Assembly (NCBI GenBank): GCA_963682025.1
Contig: OY821517.1
Coordinates: 340,428,196 to 340,492,195, forward strand
Direction: 5' to 3'
Origin: Cordilura impudica
Lineage: Eukaryota > Arthropoda > Insecta > Diptera > Scathophagidae
Length of the DNA: 64,000 nucleotides
Below the pieces are notes generated by a model. That model saw only the letters and a program-made list of their open reading frames with translations, searched no databases and was not told the DNA's origin. Positions 33,240 through 45,194 of this stretch are shown here, piece after piece. The first letter of the stretch is position 1. Each line of letters starts with the position of its first letter. Made by a program: the position numbers and the translations under genes.

Positions 33240-34203
33240 AATACATCATAAACCTTTTGTTTTTCTAAAATAAAGGCGTTTCAGTAGTTTTGTCTATAGA
33301 GTTTGTCACGCAAACAACGATGAATAAATGCCGGAAAGTGTAGTTTCATTTTCTACATTCATAAAAAAAATCTGGCTTGATCATTTGTTTGTAGAGCAGC
33401 TCATTCTGCCTCTCTCTCTCGGTACATACAATTGGCATGTTGAATCGCATTTTTTGTGTGATTTTTTTTATAATTTTTTCATCATGTTTTTACTTGTATG
33501 ATGGAAGAAATGCTAACGCACCTATTTTTTTGTATTTAATTTTCATACATGTTTTTTAAATGTTTTTTTAAGTATTTTTTTTTTATAATCACCTTTTTTG
33601 AAGTTCAAGTTTTTATGGTGTAGTATGTAGTTGATTTGTGTTGTATGGTTTTCTTTTTATGCAAATTTTTTATTTTTATAATCGAAGGTCAATTTTTGTT
33701 TAAATTCACGTTATACTTATAAAGCGAAGAAAAAATATGAGAGATTTTCTGACTTAAAACTAAGATAAAACAAATAATGGAGCACATACGGATTTTGTTA
33801 AATTATGGAGTTGTTCGAAATGGAATTGAGATTTTTCTCATTTTTAACTGTCCGTTAGTTTTAAAAAAAGGTTTAAATACAGTGGGTCGCAATACATACG
33901 AACATTTAACAAAATTCTGAATTTGACAATTTTATTTTATAATAAATAAATACGCGTTAAGTCCAAAAATTATCTAATTTGTTTGTGCGTTCTATATCGG
34001 AAGATAACAAATTTGTTACAAAAAATGCAGATAAAAAGAAATAGATAAACAAAAAAAAAATATTGTTAGTGATGCCAAAACAATGGAAAGTTTTAAACTT
34101 CAGTGATAAAAACAATAAAAATAGAAGATTATATAAAAAAAAATTATAAAATCTTAACAGTTATTTAAATATTTATAGTTTTTGACATTTTCTTTCAACT
34201 ATT
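33240..34203. other. No recognised feature
   Basis: AT-rich DNA, including a short CTCTCTCTC tract near 33411. I see no ORF or terminal repeat here. Confidence 0.4.
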
Positions 34204-35285
34204 TATACTCTACTAGCAGATTAATTTAATAAATTATTTTATAAGACAATTCACAATTCAACACTTTTTAAATTGGTTTATGTCTAAAACTATTCAACAC
34301 ATATATTATTGTGAATGAAGAAAACAAACTCATTTGTTTTTTCAATCACATTAACAAATTTACTAAACACACACATAGCATGTACAATGTATATGTTAGT
34401 AGCAACTTTAAATGAGCACTACTACAAAAAAAAAAAAATGTCCAGATGTTGCAAATCTGTAAATCTGTACCTTTCAAATAAGATACGTTTGGTCAAAATC
34501 GGGAGAAAACTGTTTAATAAATCATCGGTCACAAGAAATCGCCTTACCTATTAATATTATAGATACTAGGATGTGGTTAGGGTATAATGACTTTGTGCTG
34601 ATGTTTGTAGCTACCAAAAATATTTCATCTAGACCCATCTTTTATTATACCGATCGCCGCGCGAGCACCTTCTGGATCGATTTAGCGTTGTCCGTCCGTC
34701 CGTCTGTCCATATAAACCTTGTAACCAAACTACAGGTCGCAAATGTGAATATATTTTAAAGAAATTTAGTATATAAGCTCCTATCAGCCATAGAACAAAC
34801 ACTTTTGAAATTGTTGAAAATCGGTGTTTGTCCGGACCAAGTTTTCGCACAAAAAATGTCCGATGAGGTCGACTTAAATTGCCACAATAACCAAATTATC
34901 ATATAGATCTCGTTCAATTTGGGTTTGTGTATGTTTATTATAACTTTTTATAAGTAGTCCAAAAATAAACCCTATAAGACAATCTTAGCCCCCATATGAA
35001 ATTGATTCCCGATCTTAATCTTAAATCTATCAAAAAATAAAAGTATTGGACATATTTTTCCCAAATTGCGTTTGTCTATGTTTTCGCAAAAAATATGTGA
35101 CTTTACCACATATGGAGAGGATCGACCCATTTTTCGACCTAGTCCCTTTTTCAAATTTGCAGGCAAAAAAATAATAAAAATTTCTCTCAGAATTGTTTCA
35201 TGCTTATTTGTTATACCCAATTAGTTGGGCCTAAAATCAACTCTCTGAACGCATGGGTCGCATAGGTCTAGACCGACTATAACTT
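34204..35285 (+). mobile_element. HINE family A, interrupted by a Helitron
   Basis: The 5' terminus is split: TATACTCTA at 34204-34212 and TACTAGGATGTGGTTAGGG from 34564, which rejoin into the family A 5' end. It continues through GTCC repeats (34690-34704) to a decayed hairpin (GGTCTAGACCGACTATA). The 3' CTTACTTGT has become CTTTTTTTA-like. Confidence 0.8.
34213..34563 (-). mobile_element. Non-autonomous Helitron (family D), copy 2
   Basis: Minus strand 5' TCTATAATATTAATAGG and 3' CTGCTAG, inserted between A (34212) and T (34564) of a HINE terminus. The 3' hairpin region is deleted next to CTGCTAG. The rest is collinear with copies 1 and 3. Confidence 0.82.
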
Positions 35286-35299
35286 TTTTTATATGAAAT

Positions 35300-35957
35300 T
35301 TAATCAGAGAATCATTATATTTTCGTACGTCATTCCTCAGCTATTGGGCCTAAAAGCTCCAAATTCAATACCAACCTGAGGAAATAATGAAAATCCATAT
35401 CTATAATATTAATAGGCTAGGCGATTTCTTGTGACTGATGTTTTGTTCTACCGTTTTATCCCGATTTTGACCAAACGTATATTATTTGAAAGGTATTTTC
35501 TTTTAGCCGATTTGCTGATTTACAGATTTTTAAATTTTTTCCTTTATTTTGAGTAAATTGCATTTAAAGTTGCTACTAACACATACATAAAATTATACAA
35601 TGCTATGTGTGTGTTTATTAAATTTGTTAATGTGTTTGTAATGAAAATGACTTTGCTTTTTGTCTTGATTTATGAATTGGCTATAATTAATTAGCATACT
35701 TTTAGGGTCTTTATTTTATGAAAAAATAAAATTTCCTAGAATTTGCGCTCGAATTTCGAGGGCTGGAATCTGCTAGTTATCTTAATTTTACCCGGGCAAC
35801 AGACAGACGTGAAGACGGACATGGCGATATCAACTCGAGTTGTTATAAGGAACAAGAATATATGCATATACTTTCTGGGGTCGAAAATAAATTTTTCGAT
35901 GCTTTAGAAATGCAATGACATACTAATATATACCCTCTGCATCGTGGTGTCGACGGT
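35300..35957 (-). mobile_element. HINE family B, decayed and interrupted by a Helitron
   Basis: Left piece 35300-35399 (GCTCCAAATTCAATACCAACC and GGAAATAATG) and right piece 35777-35957 (ACAGACAGACGTGAAGACGG .. TATACCCTCTGCATCG .. GACGGTATA) follow the order of the complete family B copy. The hairpin is not recognisable. Confidence 0.65.
35400..35776 (+). mobile_element. Non-autonomous Helitron (family D), copy 3, best preserved
   Basis: 5' A|TCTATAATATTAATAGGC; 3' hairpin CTCGAATTTCGAG, then GGCTGGAATCTGCTAG|T. 377 bp, no ORF. Inserted in a family B HINE. Confidence 0.88.
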
Positions 35958-36299
35958 ATAAAAAATCATACATGTTGTCATAAATCGCAATAACAACTGT
36001 TTAAAGTATTTCCAGAACTACAACTACAGTCATTCAATGTTTTGTACTTGCAATGTTGTTAGGAAAAGCTGATACTTTCTGTCTTACTTTTCGATAAAAA
36101 AAGTAATAGGAGAAGCAAGCGCATTATTATGCACCGTAGGTTTAATTTTTTTTAAACAAAGTTTTAGTTATTTTTCAAATAGTTCTATAAGCATTTAAAA
36201 TTTTCTAAAGTGGATTTAAAATATTTCATTTAATTATTAATCATCAAGAAGCGTTAAAAAAAATAATATTTATGAAAATGAAAAATTATTCATTAATCA

Positions 36300-36440
36300 A
36301 ATACTAGTATAGGCCAGCACTCGAAATTCGTGTGAAAATTCTAGAAAATATTATTTTTTCGTTCAATTTAAAAATTTATGCATATCTAAATGAGCCTAAA
36401 GGTATGCTAATCAATTTAAGCAATTCACAATTCAACACAA
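36300..36440 (-). mobile_element. Helitron family D, 3'-end fragment
   Basis: ACTAGTATAGGCCAGCACTC, CGAAATTCG and GGTATGCTAATCAATTTAAG match the 3' third of family D. The rest is absent. Confidence 0.65.
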
Positions 36441-36479
36441 GGCGAGTCATATACAATTTAAATAATTCTCATTAACAGG

Positions 36480-37220
36480 GCGTAACGAATTATTATAAAT
36501 ATTTTATTTTATTTAATTTAACATATTTTTAAGACAGATCAAACACAAATTTTATCATTCCCAGCTTCTCCTCCATATGAACTATATCTATGCGAATTTT
36601 CACACTCCTCCGTGCCCGCATATTGCTTAAAAAGGGAACTAAAAATTTACCTTTACGTATTAATATATAGATTTGAAATTTACTTAAAAATATTTTTTAA
36701 TATAAACTTTTGGGCTCATATATTTATTTTATTAAAATTGCAATAAAGCTTAAGTTTTATATATTATAAAAAATAATTAAATAATTATTTTACTCTCCTA
36801 AAGTTGTAAGCAGTTCATAGACCTGTCACTCATAACTGATGATTTATGAACAAAAATAAAAAATAAATAAATAAAAATAATTGAAGATCATTTTGTTCAC
36901 ATTACTTGCAATAATTTTATGGCGAACGTAAATCTCATTAATTGGCATAGCATGACAAACTATTATTGTGAACACGTTAAAAATTATATGTTACCCAAAT
37001 TTTTTGTATAAAATATAATTTTAGAAGTTTATGCATAAATTAAGCAATTAGGTAAAAGTTTGTAAAATAATTATAATGTAATTTAGAAGAAACCTTAGTT
37101 TTATTTTCCAGCAATATTTGTTAAAACTTAAAAATAATAATTTTAGCTATGTAAACATATTTTTAAATATTTAGTTTAGTCAAAACTATTAAATAAAAAT
37201 AACGATTAATAAAGTCGGAA
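36480..37220. other. No recognised feature
   Basis: AT-rich DNA, with an AAATAAATAAATAAA tract near 36862. No coding sequence is seen. Confidence 0.35.
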
Positions 37221-37221
37221 C

Positions 37222-38928
37222 CAGCGATGCCAACTTTTTCCAAGCAAAAAGCGCAAAACAGTATCCCAAAAAGCGCTAAAAGGCGCTAAATTAGAAGGAG
37301 TATAAAAGCTCTATTTGTATGTCTGTAAAAAATTTACAATGTTTAAAGACATTCTATTATTTTGTTAATACAAAAATTCATTGCACCGAGCACTGCTTCG
37401 TATGAGTACGGAAAAGTCAATATATCTCCAAATAAACTAGATATTATATAAAACTGGAATTCAGTGACTGAGTGTTAGAAGTTATATACTTCAATCCAAA
37501 ATAAATCGGTTCTATATCTATTTTTCCATTGACGTACTTTAAAATTGTTGGGACAATGTTCGTACTCTTCGAATTATTTATTATTTTTTACAAATTCTTT
37601 TATACATTTTAAAACTACAGAGTTTAAAAAAAGTGTTATGCACGCTGAGTTAAGATTTTTTAATGTTGTAAAATTAGCTGGCAATTTAGTTCTTAGCTCT
37701 CAGCTGTTCATTAAAAAAGTGTTGCAAAGTTGTAATAATATGTTCTATTCTGAAGGCCTGTATGCAGCTTGCTAAGGAATCAAAAACTTCATAAAAAAAA
37801 CGCTTCAGAAATGCTTAAGGAATTTTTCTGTCAAAAAATTTCTGTGGATAGTCTGCAGCTTTTTAAAAAAGTAGTATTGTTTTTACTACTTTTTTTTGAC
37901 GTAAATTAAGTTAGGCAACCCAGGCTTTGAGCAGGAATATCAAATTTTTCGTTCTTTCTGAACGGAATTTTGACAGGAGAGGTAGGCATAAACAAAATGT
38001 AATATGCTAAAAAAATTAAAAGTTATTTTTCAGTCGCAAACATGGAAAAAAACGAACAAAATTCGGCAAAGAAAAACAAGAAGCGAATGGGTAATTTTGA
38101 TACTGAGCTTAAAAAGCATTTAGCAGGCCAAATAAAGCAGAATTGATTTGTTTTCAATTTCACAATTCTTAATAATTGACAGAAAACAGCTGATTGCTAG
38201 CGTTGCACTGAAAGGTACTTTTGTGCTTTTTTTTTCTTTAAGAAATATATGAAAATTTTCTGTTAAGATTCCTTAGCACGCTGCGTACAGCTCTTGACCA
38301 TTAAAAATGCAAACATTATGAAATTGTAACATTAAGAAGTGTAACATTTTTTTTCAATAAAGAAAACACCATAAAACATATATTTTTTCAACTTTAAAAG
38401 TTTTGACTGCGCCTTTACGCATAGCTTTTCTGCTAAGTGAAGGTGCAGTTATTCCATTTGTTAAACTTTTAGATAACTGATATTAGCCATCAGAATGTTC
38501 TCTGTGGTCTGCATTTTGGGCTTCGAATGCCAGGTTAACTATTTTTATTTCTGATAAAATTGAGCTAAGAATGTTATATAAACAGCGTCGTCTTATATGA
38601 TTTTTCATTAACAACGTTAAAATAAGTTTGCAATGCAAGTCACATATTCAGAATTGCTTCAATGGAATCTGTGTTAATCAACTTATATATCTTATTATAT
38701 ATATTTTTTGTCTTACTGACGAATAAGAGAAGAAATTATTTTCTCTTTGACCAAAAAGTTTTGACTTGGATTCCTCAAAAATGAGCAATATTGTTTAACA
38801 GAAACTGCTGTATTTAAAAGGGGCTAAAAAAATTAAAAAATAATAACGAAAAGCGCCAATTTAGCGTTTTTTTTAACAAAAGCGCTAAATGGTGAAAAGC
38901 GCCAAATTTAACGCGAAAAGGGCTATAA
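37222..38928. mobile_element. Segment bounded by AAAGCGCTAAA boxes (possible hAT-type relic)
   Basis: Left edge CAGCGATGCCAACTTTTTC is followed by AAAAAGCGCAAAAC, AAAAAGCGCTAAAA and GGCGCTAAA. The right edge (38853-38928) has AAAGCGCCAATTTAGCG, AAAAGCGCTAAA and AAAGCGCCAAATTT. Clustered boxes at both ends suggest transposase-binding sites of one element. No clean terminal repeat or target duplication can be shown. Element E copy 1 lies inside. Confidence 0.4.
37753..38295 (+). mobile_element. Inverted-repeat element E, copy 1
   Basis: 543 bp with inverted ends: AAGGCCTGTATGCAGC and, inverted, AAGAGCTGTACGCAGC, both followed by TGCTAAGGAATC. Interior landmarks are AAAAAAGTAGTATTG with its mirror TACTACTTTTTT, GAGGTAGGCATAAAC and AAACATGGAAAAAAACG. 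A second copy lies at 39153-39701 in opposite orientation. No long ORF. Confidence 0.85.
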
Positions 38929-40750
38929 TAGTGCGTTAACATCTTAGCAAAATCTAGTATATACGAGATTTCCGGCACAATCTAGCTCATTTTTACTAGA
39001 TTTCCTATACAAAACAAAATGTAGCTCGTTACTAGATTTTAGCAAAATCTCACAAAATCTTGTCAAACTTGGTCACTACCAAATGATACTACTGTGTTTT
39101 TTTAATATTGTAGTAGAAAATTACAACGCAGTGATTGAAGAATTTACATTTAAAGAGCTGTACGCAGCTTGTTAAGGAATCTTAACAGAAAATTTTCATA
39201 TATTTCTTAAAGAAAAAAAAGCACAAAAGTACCTTTCAGTGCAACGCTAGCAATCAGCTGTTTTCTGTCAATTATTAAGAATTTTGAAATTGAAAACAAA
39301 TCAATTCTTCGGTTCTGCTTTATTTGGCCTGCTAAACGCTCTTTAAGCTCAGCATCAAAATTACCCATCCGCTTCTTGTTTTTTTTGCCGAATTTTGTTC
39401 GTTTTTTTCCATGTTTGCAACTGAAAAATAACTTTCATTTTTTTAGCATATTACATTTTGTTTATGCTTACCTCTCCTGTCAAAATTCCTTTCAGAAAGA
39501 ACGAAAAATTTGATATTCCTGCTCAAAGCCTGGGTTGCCTAACTTAATTTACGTCAAAAAAAAGTAGTAAAAACAATACTACTTTTTTAAAAAGCTGCGG
39601 ACTATCAACAGAAATTTTTTGACAGAAAAATTCCTTAAGCATTTCTGAAGCGTTTTTTTATATGAAGTTTTTGATTCCTTAGCAAGCTGCGTACAGGCCT
39701 TAAAAACAAAAACATTCCAATCTGCTTTTGATAATTGTGGAAAATGCATTTGTTTTTTTGTTGTTCAAACAATACATTTAACAATTTCTAATGTTTTTTT
39801 TTCGCAAAATTTCTATTTCAACTTGTACTTGTTTCATTCTTGATACATAATATAATAATAAATCCTGTTCCTTTTTGAATTTTCCATATTTCCAGTTTCC
39901 TATTGTTTTGTTTATTTTGGTATTTCTAGTTTACATGTTTTATTTTAATCAGCTATTTATTGTTATGGAAACAACAGCTCTGTTCGTTTACTTTCCCCGT
40001 AAAAACCAAAATTTCAGAGAGTAAGAAATATTAGTGCTCAAAAACATAAATATCCAAAATAGCAAACAGCAATTTGTAAGAATTTGAAAGTTCAGAGAAA
40101 CTGCTGATTGTAAACGCATTTGAAAGTGAAGAAGAAGGGAAACTCTAAATTAAAAAAAGAAATATTCCTTAATTAGAAGAATTTATTTTAACATGTAAAA
40201 AAACTAATATCATTACCTATTGCTTTAGAAAAAAAAATTTATTACTCGTATGAATTGGCAGATATACAGCTATTTTTTGACAGGAACCGGTTTTAAAAGA
40301 TTAAATTTAATGAAACCTGGTTATGTGAATATTTACTTACTTATTCTATTGTTAATTTCCTCAGAATTATTATTTACAATTTTTGCACAAGAATAGAATT
40401 GTAGTATTTTTGCTTTATTTACGACAAAACTCAATCATATGTTTACAAATATATGTTTTTTCTTGCTTGCTTATTCTTACTGGCAAAAATATATCCAGTT
40501 AAAACTAGCAAATTTTCAAAAAATGAACTGTCTTTACGCGCTCATTTGTTCTCTTTTGCTGGATTTTTGAAGTAAACGAACAGGATCCAGTAAATTATGT
40601 GATAATTTGTACAAATTATTACTAATTATCACGTAAACGAACAGAGCTAAAATCTCACAAAATGACAAAAAAGTTGGATGTAAACGGTATAGATTTCAAA
40701 ATAGATTTCAACTAAAATCTATTAGATTTTCTTTAGATGTAAACGCACTA
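38929..40750. mobile_element. DNA transposon G with TAA duplication, containing element E copy 2
   Basis: Inverted ends TAGTGCGTTAACATCTTAG and, inverted, TAGTGCGTTTACATCTAAAG, followed inside by AAAATCTA on both sides. TAA flanks both (38926-38928, 40751-40753). Subterminal repeats include several AAAATCTCACAAAAT and TCTGTTCGTTTAC motifs on both strands. About 1.27 kb excluding element E. No transposase ORF is visible. Confidence 0.75.
39153..39701 (-). mobile_element. Inverted-repeat element E, copy 2
   Basis: 549 bp, near-identical to copy 1 but inverted. The termini are AAGAGCTGTACGCAGC (left) and the inverse of AAGGCCTGTACGCAGC (right). Together the two copies form an inverted pair with an 857-bp spacer. 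Confidence 0.85.
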
Positions 40751-40753
40751 TAA

Positions 40754-41290
40754 GTATATAAATACTTATGTAATTTTTATGGTTTCTGAGGACTATATAT
40801 ATACTATATATATACTTGGAAGGAAAAGTAAATAAATGTGAAAACGCCATATTTTCTACCACCTTTATTTTCCCCTAAATGTGAGATTGAAGAGCTTCAA
40901 AAATTCGGGTCCCCTAGTTCTGTCTTTTCTTTTACATATCTGAATTTAAGCGTATTCTGAAAAGACCTGCTCTGCTAATTACTTCAGATATATAAACATT
41001 AGGTTTTTTGCGTGTATATACCTACAGTTATGTGAGAAATAATAGCGACAGTATTACGTAAGACATACTTACATTTAATGCAAAAGCAAGTAAAATGTTA
41101 AGAGAAATAGTTACTTGCTTATAATCTACAGCAACAAATACGGTTAAGATTTTACCCACACTGAGAAGTCGTTATGAAGTATTTATTATTTTATATAGAA
41201 AATATATATTTTTCATGTGAAAAAATAAGGACCAATCTGATATTTGATCGAATTAAAAAAAAAAGAGAAGCGATTTGCACTAGTTGCTAC
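40754..41290. other. No recognised feature
   Basis: AT-rich DNA between element G and the Tc1-like relic, with a small TATATATAC palindrome near 40795. No gene is seen. Confidence 0.35.
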
Positions 41291-41550
41291 TTAAATAGGT
41301 TTATAATTTGGTCTAATACTTTGCTGAGGACCCCTTGGGCTCAAGACTGTTTGGCATCGTCTAGGCATAAAGTCAACCAAGTTTTGACAGATTGAAACCA
41401 CTATAAGTAGCCAAAGCTCAACATTTTGGGTTGGACACTTTCCTCTAACCAACGTCTTTACTACATTCAACAAATTTTCTATTGTTTTTAGATGAGGGAA
41501 TTGTGGTGCCCACTCTTCGCTAGTGAGGTCATTGTGTGGCATATTGTCTT
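41291..41550 (-). pseudogene. Tc1-like transposase, C-terminal part
   Basis: Minus-strand reading from the Transib border: AEDNMPH, then EEWAPQFPHLKTIENLL and LVDFMPRRCQTVLSPRGP. This is the Tc1 pattern LPYAEDNMP .. W..QSPDLNPIENLW .. LVDSMPRRC..V...G. The QQDNDPKHTS block is lost and several residues differ, so it is inactive. Its N-terminal and central parts lie beyond the Transib insertion at 44865-45271. Confidence 0.85.
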
Positions 41551-41555
41551 CAGCG

Positions 41556-44500
41556 CACAGTGGAGCCCGTAGAGCAAACGAGGTTGCAAAAATCAAAATT
41601 TTCACGTGCGCCGACGAAGTTTTGAATAAACCGATGTTATAGGAAACTTTTCAACGATTTCAAATATGCTACTCTTAATAATATCACATTTTTAGTTTAG
41701 AAGATATAACCGTTCAAAGTTGACCGACTTTCGGATTTCAAAAAACACACAATTTTTAGTCAATTTGTTGCGATTTCAGGTGTAATATCACGAAAAATAG
41801 GTAACGAATCGCCTTATTTTTTATTTGCATTGATTGATGTATTTATTAAATATATAATGATAAAAAAAAAATTAACTGTTTGCTTTGTGTTTCTCCTGGT
41901 AAATCACTATTTAAAAACTATCCGTTTTTTCACTATTTTTCAACTTTGACGGAAAATAAAAAAATCTATATTTTTTTACATTTGCCATATTTGCAAAACA
42001 TGTTCTTTGATTATTTCTTTACATAATTCAAAAGGTTTTATCTGCCCGTTTGACTTCTAGAGGTAAAAAAGGTTAAAAAGACATGGTTGCAGAAATTGTA
42101 TGGCGTGCATCCCTTACATGTTTTGACTGACAGTAGTTTGATCTAATAGTTTGAAAATTGCATTTTAAGTCGGTTGTCTACCTGTGAGCCTCTGCCAAAG
42201 TCTACTCCCAATATTCTGTTACAGACACAGGATGCACAAAAAACTACTCATTGAAATTCGCAGGTACGCGCCTCACTTAAAAATTACTTTGTAGTACAAA
42301 TGGTCAAGAACAATATTGACTTATTGGTCCCTCCAGGTAGGCACAAATCTTATTTAGACACGAGCATAATATCAAAATTGCATAATTCAGACTAAATCCA
42401 TATGTATGCAGGGAACAGGTAAATTTTTAGGCATGGTAGCATAAGCCTATATTTGCAAAATAAGCATAATGCCTGGATTAGTCTACGACTGAAAGTTGGC
42501 GCAACAAGTACTGAAACCATGGCGTTAAACAATTTAAGTACTGAAAACATGGCGTTGAACAATTTAAAATTATTTGAACTGTTTAGAAGGTCAACCTTAC
42601 CAAAGTTTTTCACGGAAGCTGCTTTAGAAGAACTTGATACGGAAATAGTGAGAGAAGCGAAATTATAAAAAATAATTTTTATTTGATATATGCAAATATT
42701 AAGGCAAAATGGGTGAAATCTAATCGAACCATTCAGAACTTCAACTCCAAATACGAGGACTGGCTTAATGAAGACACCATCCTGGATATATTGGCAGTAG
42801 ATAAACCCACCACATCAACCAGAGGAGCAAAAGGAAGGCCAAAAAAAGTATTGAGGAGTGTTCAATTTTCACAAGAAAGAGGAAACTTGCCGATGCCACC
42901 AATGAATTGACCACGAAGCATTTATCGGACGTGCTGTCTATTAAATATACAAAGGATAGTGAAAGAGTTAGGTCGCAGATTACAAAATCTGTTGCTGATG
43001 CAAGCCCACTGCGACTAAAAAGATTAAGGAAAGCATTCCCACGCCCACAAACGCACACATTAAAAAGTATGGTTCCGAAGAAGCCTTGGCCTTGTTTATG
43101 GACTTGCAACTTTCCAAAGAAAAATATGAGACACTACGGGCATCCTTGATGCGACACGGGGCTGACGTTTTACCAGTATACAAGCATATTACGCAAGGCA
43201 AAATAAATTCACGACCACTGCATACGGAGTTTACGGAAGTCTCTGTGAAAGCCAATCTGCAGGATCTAAGGGCCATACAGCAAAACGGTTGATGGAGAGT
43301 CTTCCTGAAAATGAGGTGAAAATTCTTCCTGAGAAACTGACATTGATCAGCAAATGGCGCTGCGATGGATCATCCGGACAAAGCGTTTATAAGCAAAGGA
43401 TATCTTCCGATGACGCTACAATATCGGACGGAAATATGTTTATGGCATCTGTTGTTCCTTTGCGGCTAAAATCTGATGTTTCCCTACACTGGAAAAATCC
43501 ACGTCCGTCATCAGTGCATTATTGCCGACCAATAATGTTTCATTTTGCAAGGGAATCGGCAGAACTCATAAGGACCACGGTGAAGGACATTGAAGAACAA
43601 ATAAGCAAGATTAAGCCTACAAAGCTGCAAATTGGAGAAGGAAAATATATTGAATGCAATTACGAGTTCCACCTGACCATGGTTGACGGAAAAGTCGTAA
43701 ACGAACTGACAGGAACAACCTCAACATTGTCATGCCCGATTTACAAAAAGAGTCAGAAGAACTTTGGTAATTTAAACGATTCTACAAACGAGGAGAATTA
43801 CGAATATGGAATGTCACCATTGCACGCAAGGATAAGGTGTATGGAGTTCTTGCTAAAACTGGCGTATACCCTACCACAAGAGGAGGAAAACTTCGATGAA
43901 AATACATCAATAAAGGATAAGGAAAAGATCAGAAAGAAGCAAATACAGGATGCTTTTTTTAAACAAGTTGGACTAAAAGTAGACTGTCCCAAGCACGGAT
44001 ACGGTTACTCAAATGATGGAAACATTTCTAGGAGATTTTTTGAAAATGATGAGGCAGTAACTAGAATCACTGGATTTGACAATCAAATCGTGAAAAGATT
44101 GGGAACGATCTTGAATGTTTTAAACTGCAAAGAAAATGTCACTTCTACAAAATATAGAGAATATGCATCGAAAACTGCATCTCTTTTAGCAGAAATGTAT
44201 CCACAGAAGAAGTTGACCCCGACCGTCCATAAAATATTGGCCCATGGCAAAGATATAATTGAGTAGCAGTCTTTGCCAATTGGAGAGCTTTCTGAAGAAG
44301 CACAGGAGTCTCTTAACAAATTTTATAAAAAAATATAGATTGCAGAACACATTCAAAGCATCAAGCGTAAGGCAAAATGAGGACCTCTTCAACATGTTGG
44401 CAGCATTTTCCGATCCACTTATTTCTTCCCTGCGGCATATGAAGTCACGAATAGAGTTAGAAAATAATTATAATTTAGAAATGATTAGTCTTTTAGATAT

Positions 44501-44859
44501 ACCTTCTCTTACGAATTGTGATGAATATTTTACAGAAAATTGAAAAAATAAATTTAAAAAAGAAGTAATTTTTTTTTAATTTGTTGGGTAATAATTTAAA
44601 ACATAAAACCATAAAGAAAAAAAATAAAAATCTAAAAATTTAAAAATAATTTTTTTTAATTACCATAAAATTGATTTTTCTACAAATTTTAACTTTGATG
44701 ACCCATAAGGAGGCCCCTACAAAGCGTAGCACCCTTTCCAAACGCTCATTTCATAGGGTGAACAGTTATCTATCATATTCTGTTTAAACTGTTCAATTAT
44801 GTTATTCGGTTCAAAAGATATGATTTTTGCAACGAAAAAACTCAAATGGCGCCACTGTG
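41556..44859 (+). mobile_element. Transib (RAG1-related) DNA transposon, complete ends
   Basis: 3304 bp. Both ends begin with the heptamer CACAGTG (41556-41562; inverted at 44853-44859). After 23 nt on the left and 22 nt on the right comes GCAAAAATC, a nonamer-like box. This is the terminal arrangement described for Transib elements and resembles the 23-RSS of V(D)J recombination. A perfect 5-bp duplication, CAGCG, flanks it (41551-41555 and 44860-44864). The transposase gene at 42450-44543 is broken. The first 900 bp is non-coding. Confidence 0.93.
42450..44543 (+). pseudogene. Transib transposase (RAG1-core-like), disrupted
   Basis: Fragments in successive frames: KWVKSNRTIQNFNSKYEDWL, then KYTKDSERVRSQITKSVAD, YGSEEALALFMDLQLSKEK, and a long frame at 43289-44266. 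The long frame contains LISKWRCDGSSGQSVYK, NPRPSSVHYCRP, LTMVDGKVVNELTG, SNDGNISRRFFEND, ITGFDNQIVKRLG and PTVHKILAHGKDIIE. The Asp in CDGSSGQS and the Asp in MVDGKV fit the first two catalytic acids of the DDE core. After a TAG stop at 44264-44266 the same frame continues LPIGELSEEAQESLNK, which should carry the catalytic Glu. The usual CxxC after MVDGKV is CPIY, so one zinc ligand is lost. At least five frame breaks make it inactive. Confidence 0.9.
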
Positions 44860-44864
44860 CAGCG

Positions 44865-44971
44865 TACGGTAGTATCATAGTTTCAACAATTCCAACATAA
44901 TTTGTTGCCTTCATAATGCCCTGTATACGATTTAGCGGTTCTGCACCATACCACACTGTAACCACCACCAT
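44865..44971 (-). pseudogene. Tc1-like transposase, central part
   Basis: Reads VVVTVWYGAEPLNRIQGIM, KATNYVGIVETMILPYA up to the Transib target duplication. It matches the Tc1 segment G.S.M.WG..S..G...L..I.G.M....Y..IL...LPYA. Removing the Transib element and one CAGCG copy brings this reading into frame with AEDNMPH at 41550 downward. Confidence 0.82.
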
Positions 44972-45193
44972 GGGCTAATCGCCGCATTCGATATCTAATA
45001 AAATCAATCGAAATTCCATATTTTGGTTTATTATTAAAAGAAGACAAACAAACGTCAGACCTCGTTTCACTTTTTCTATTAACAAGGACCAGATATGTTT
45101 GAGTAATATTATTCTTAGTATTTTATTTTGGAAAATAAAAAAATAATTTCGATCAAAAATTACGCTAACAAATGTGGCGATTAGACCCCAGTT
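44972..45193. mobile_element. MITE family M, copy 2, within the Tc1-like relic
   Basis: Inverted ends GGGCTAATCGCCGCATTCG and GGTCTAATCGCCACATTTG. The interior (CAATCGAAATTCCATATTTTG, TTATTATTAAAAGAAGACAAAC) matches copies 1 and 3. It lies between the central and N-terminal remnants of the Tc1-like gene. No clear target duplication. Confidence 0.78.
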
Positions 45194-45194
45194 C

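Noticed and set aside
37222..37260. A complete hAT element with CAGCG.. terminus.
   Set aside because: Only one plausible end is present; no inverted partner or 8-bp duplication was found, so it is listed only as a possible relic.
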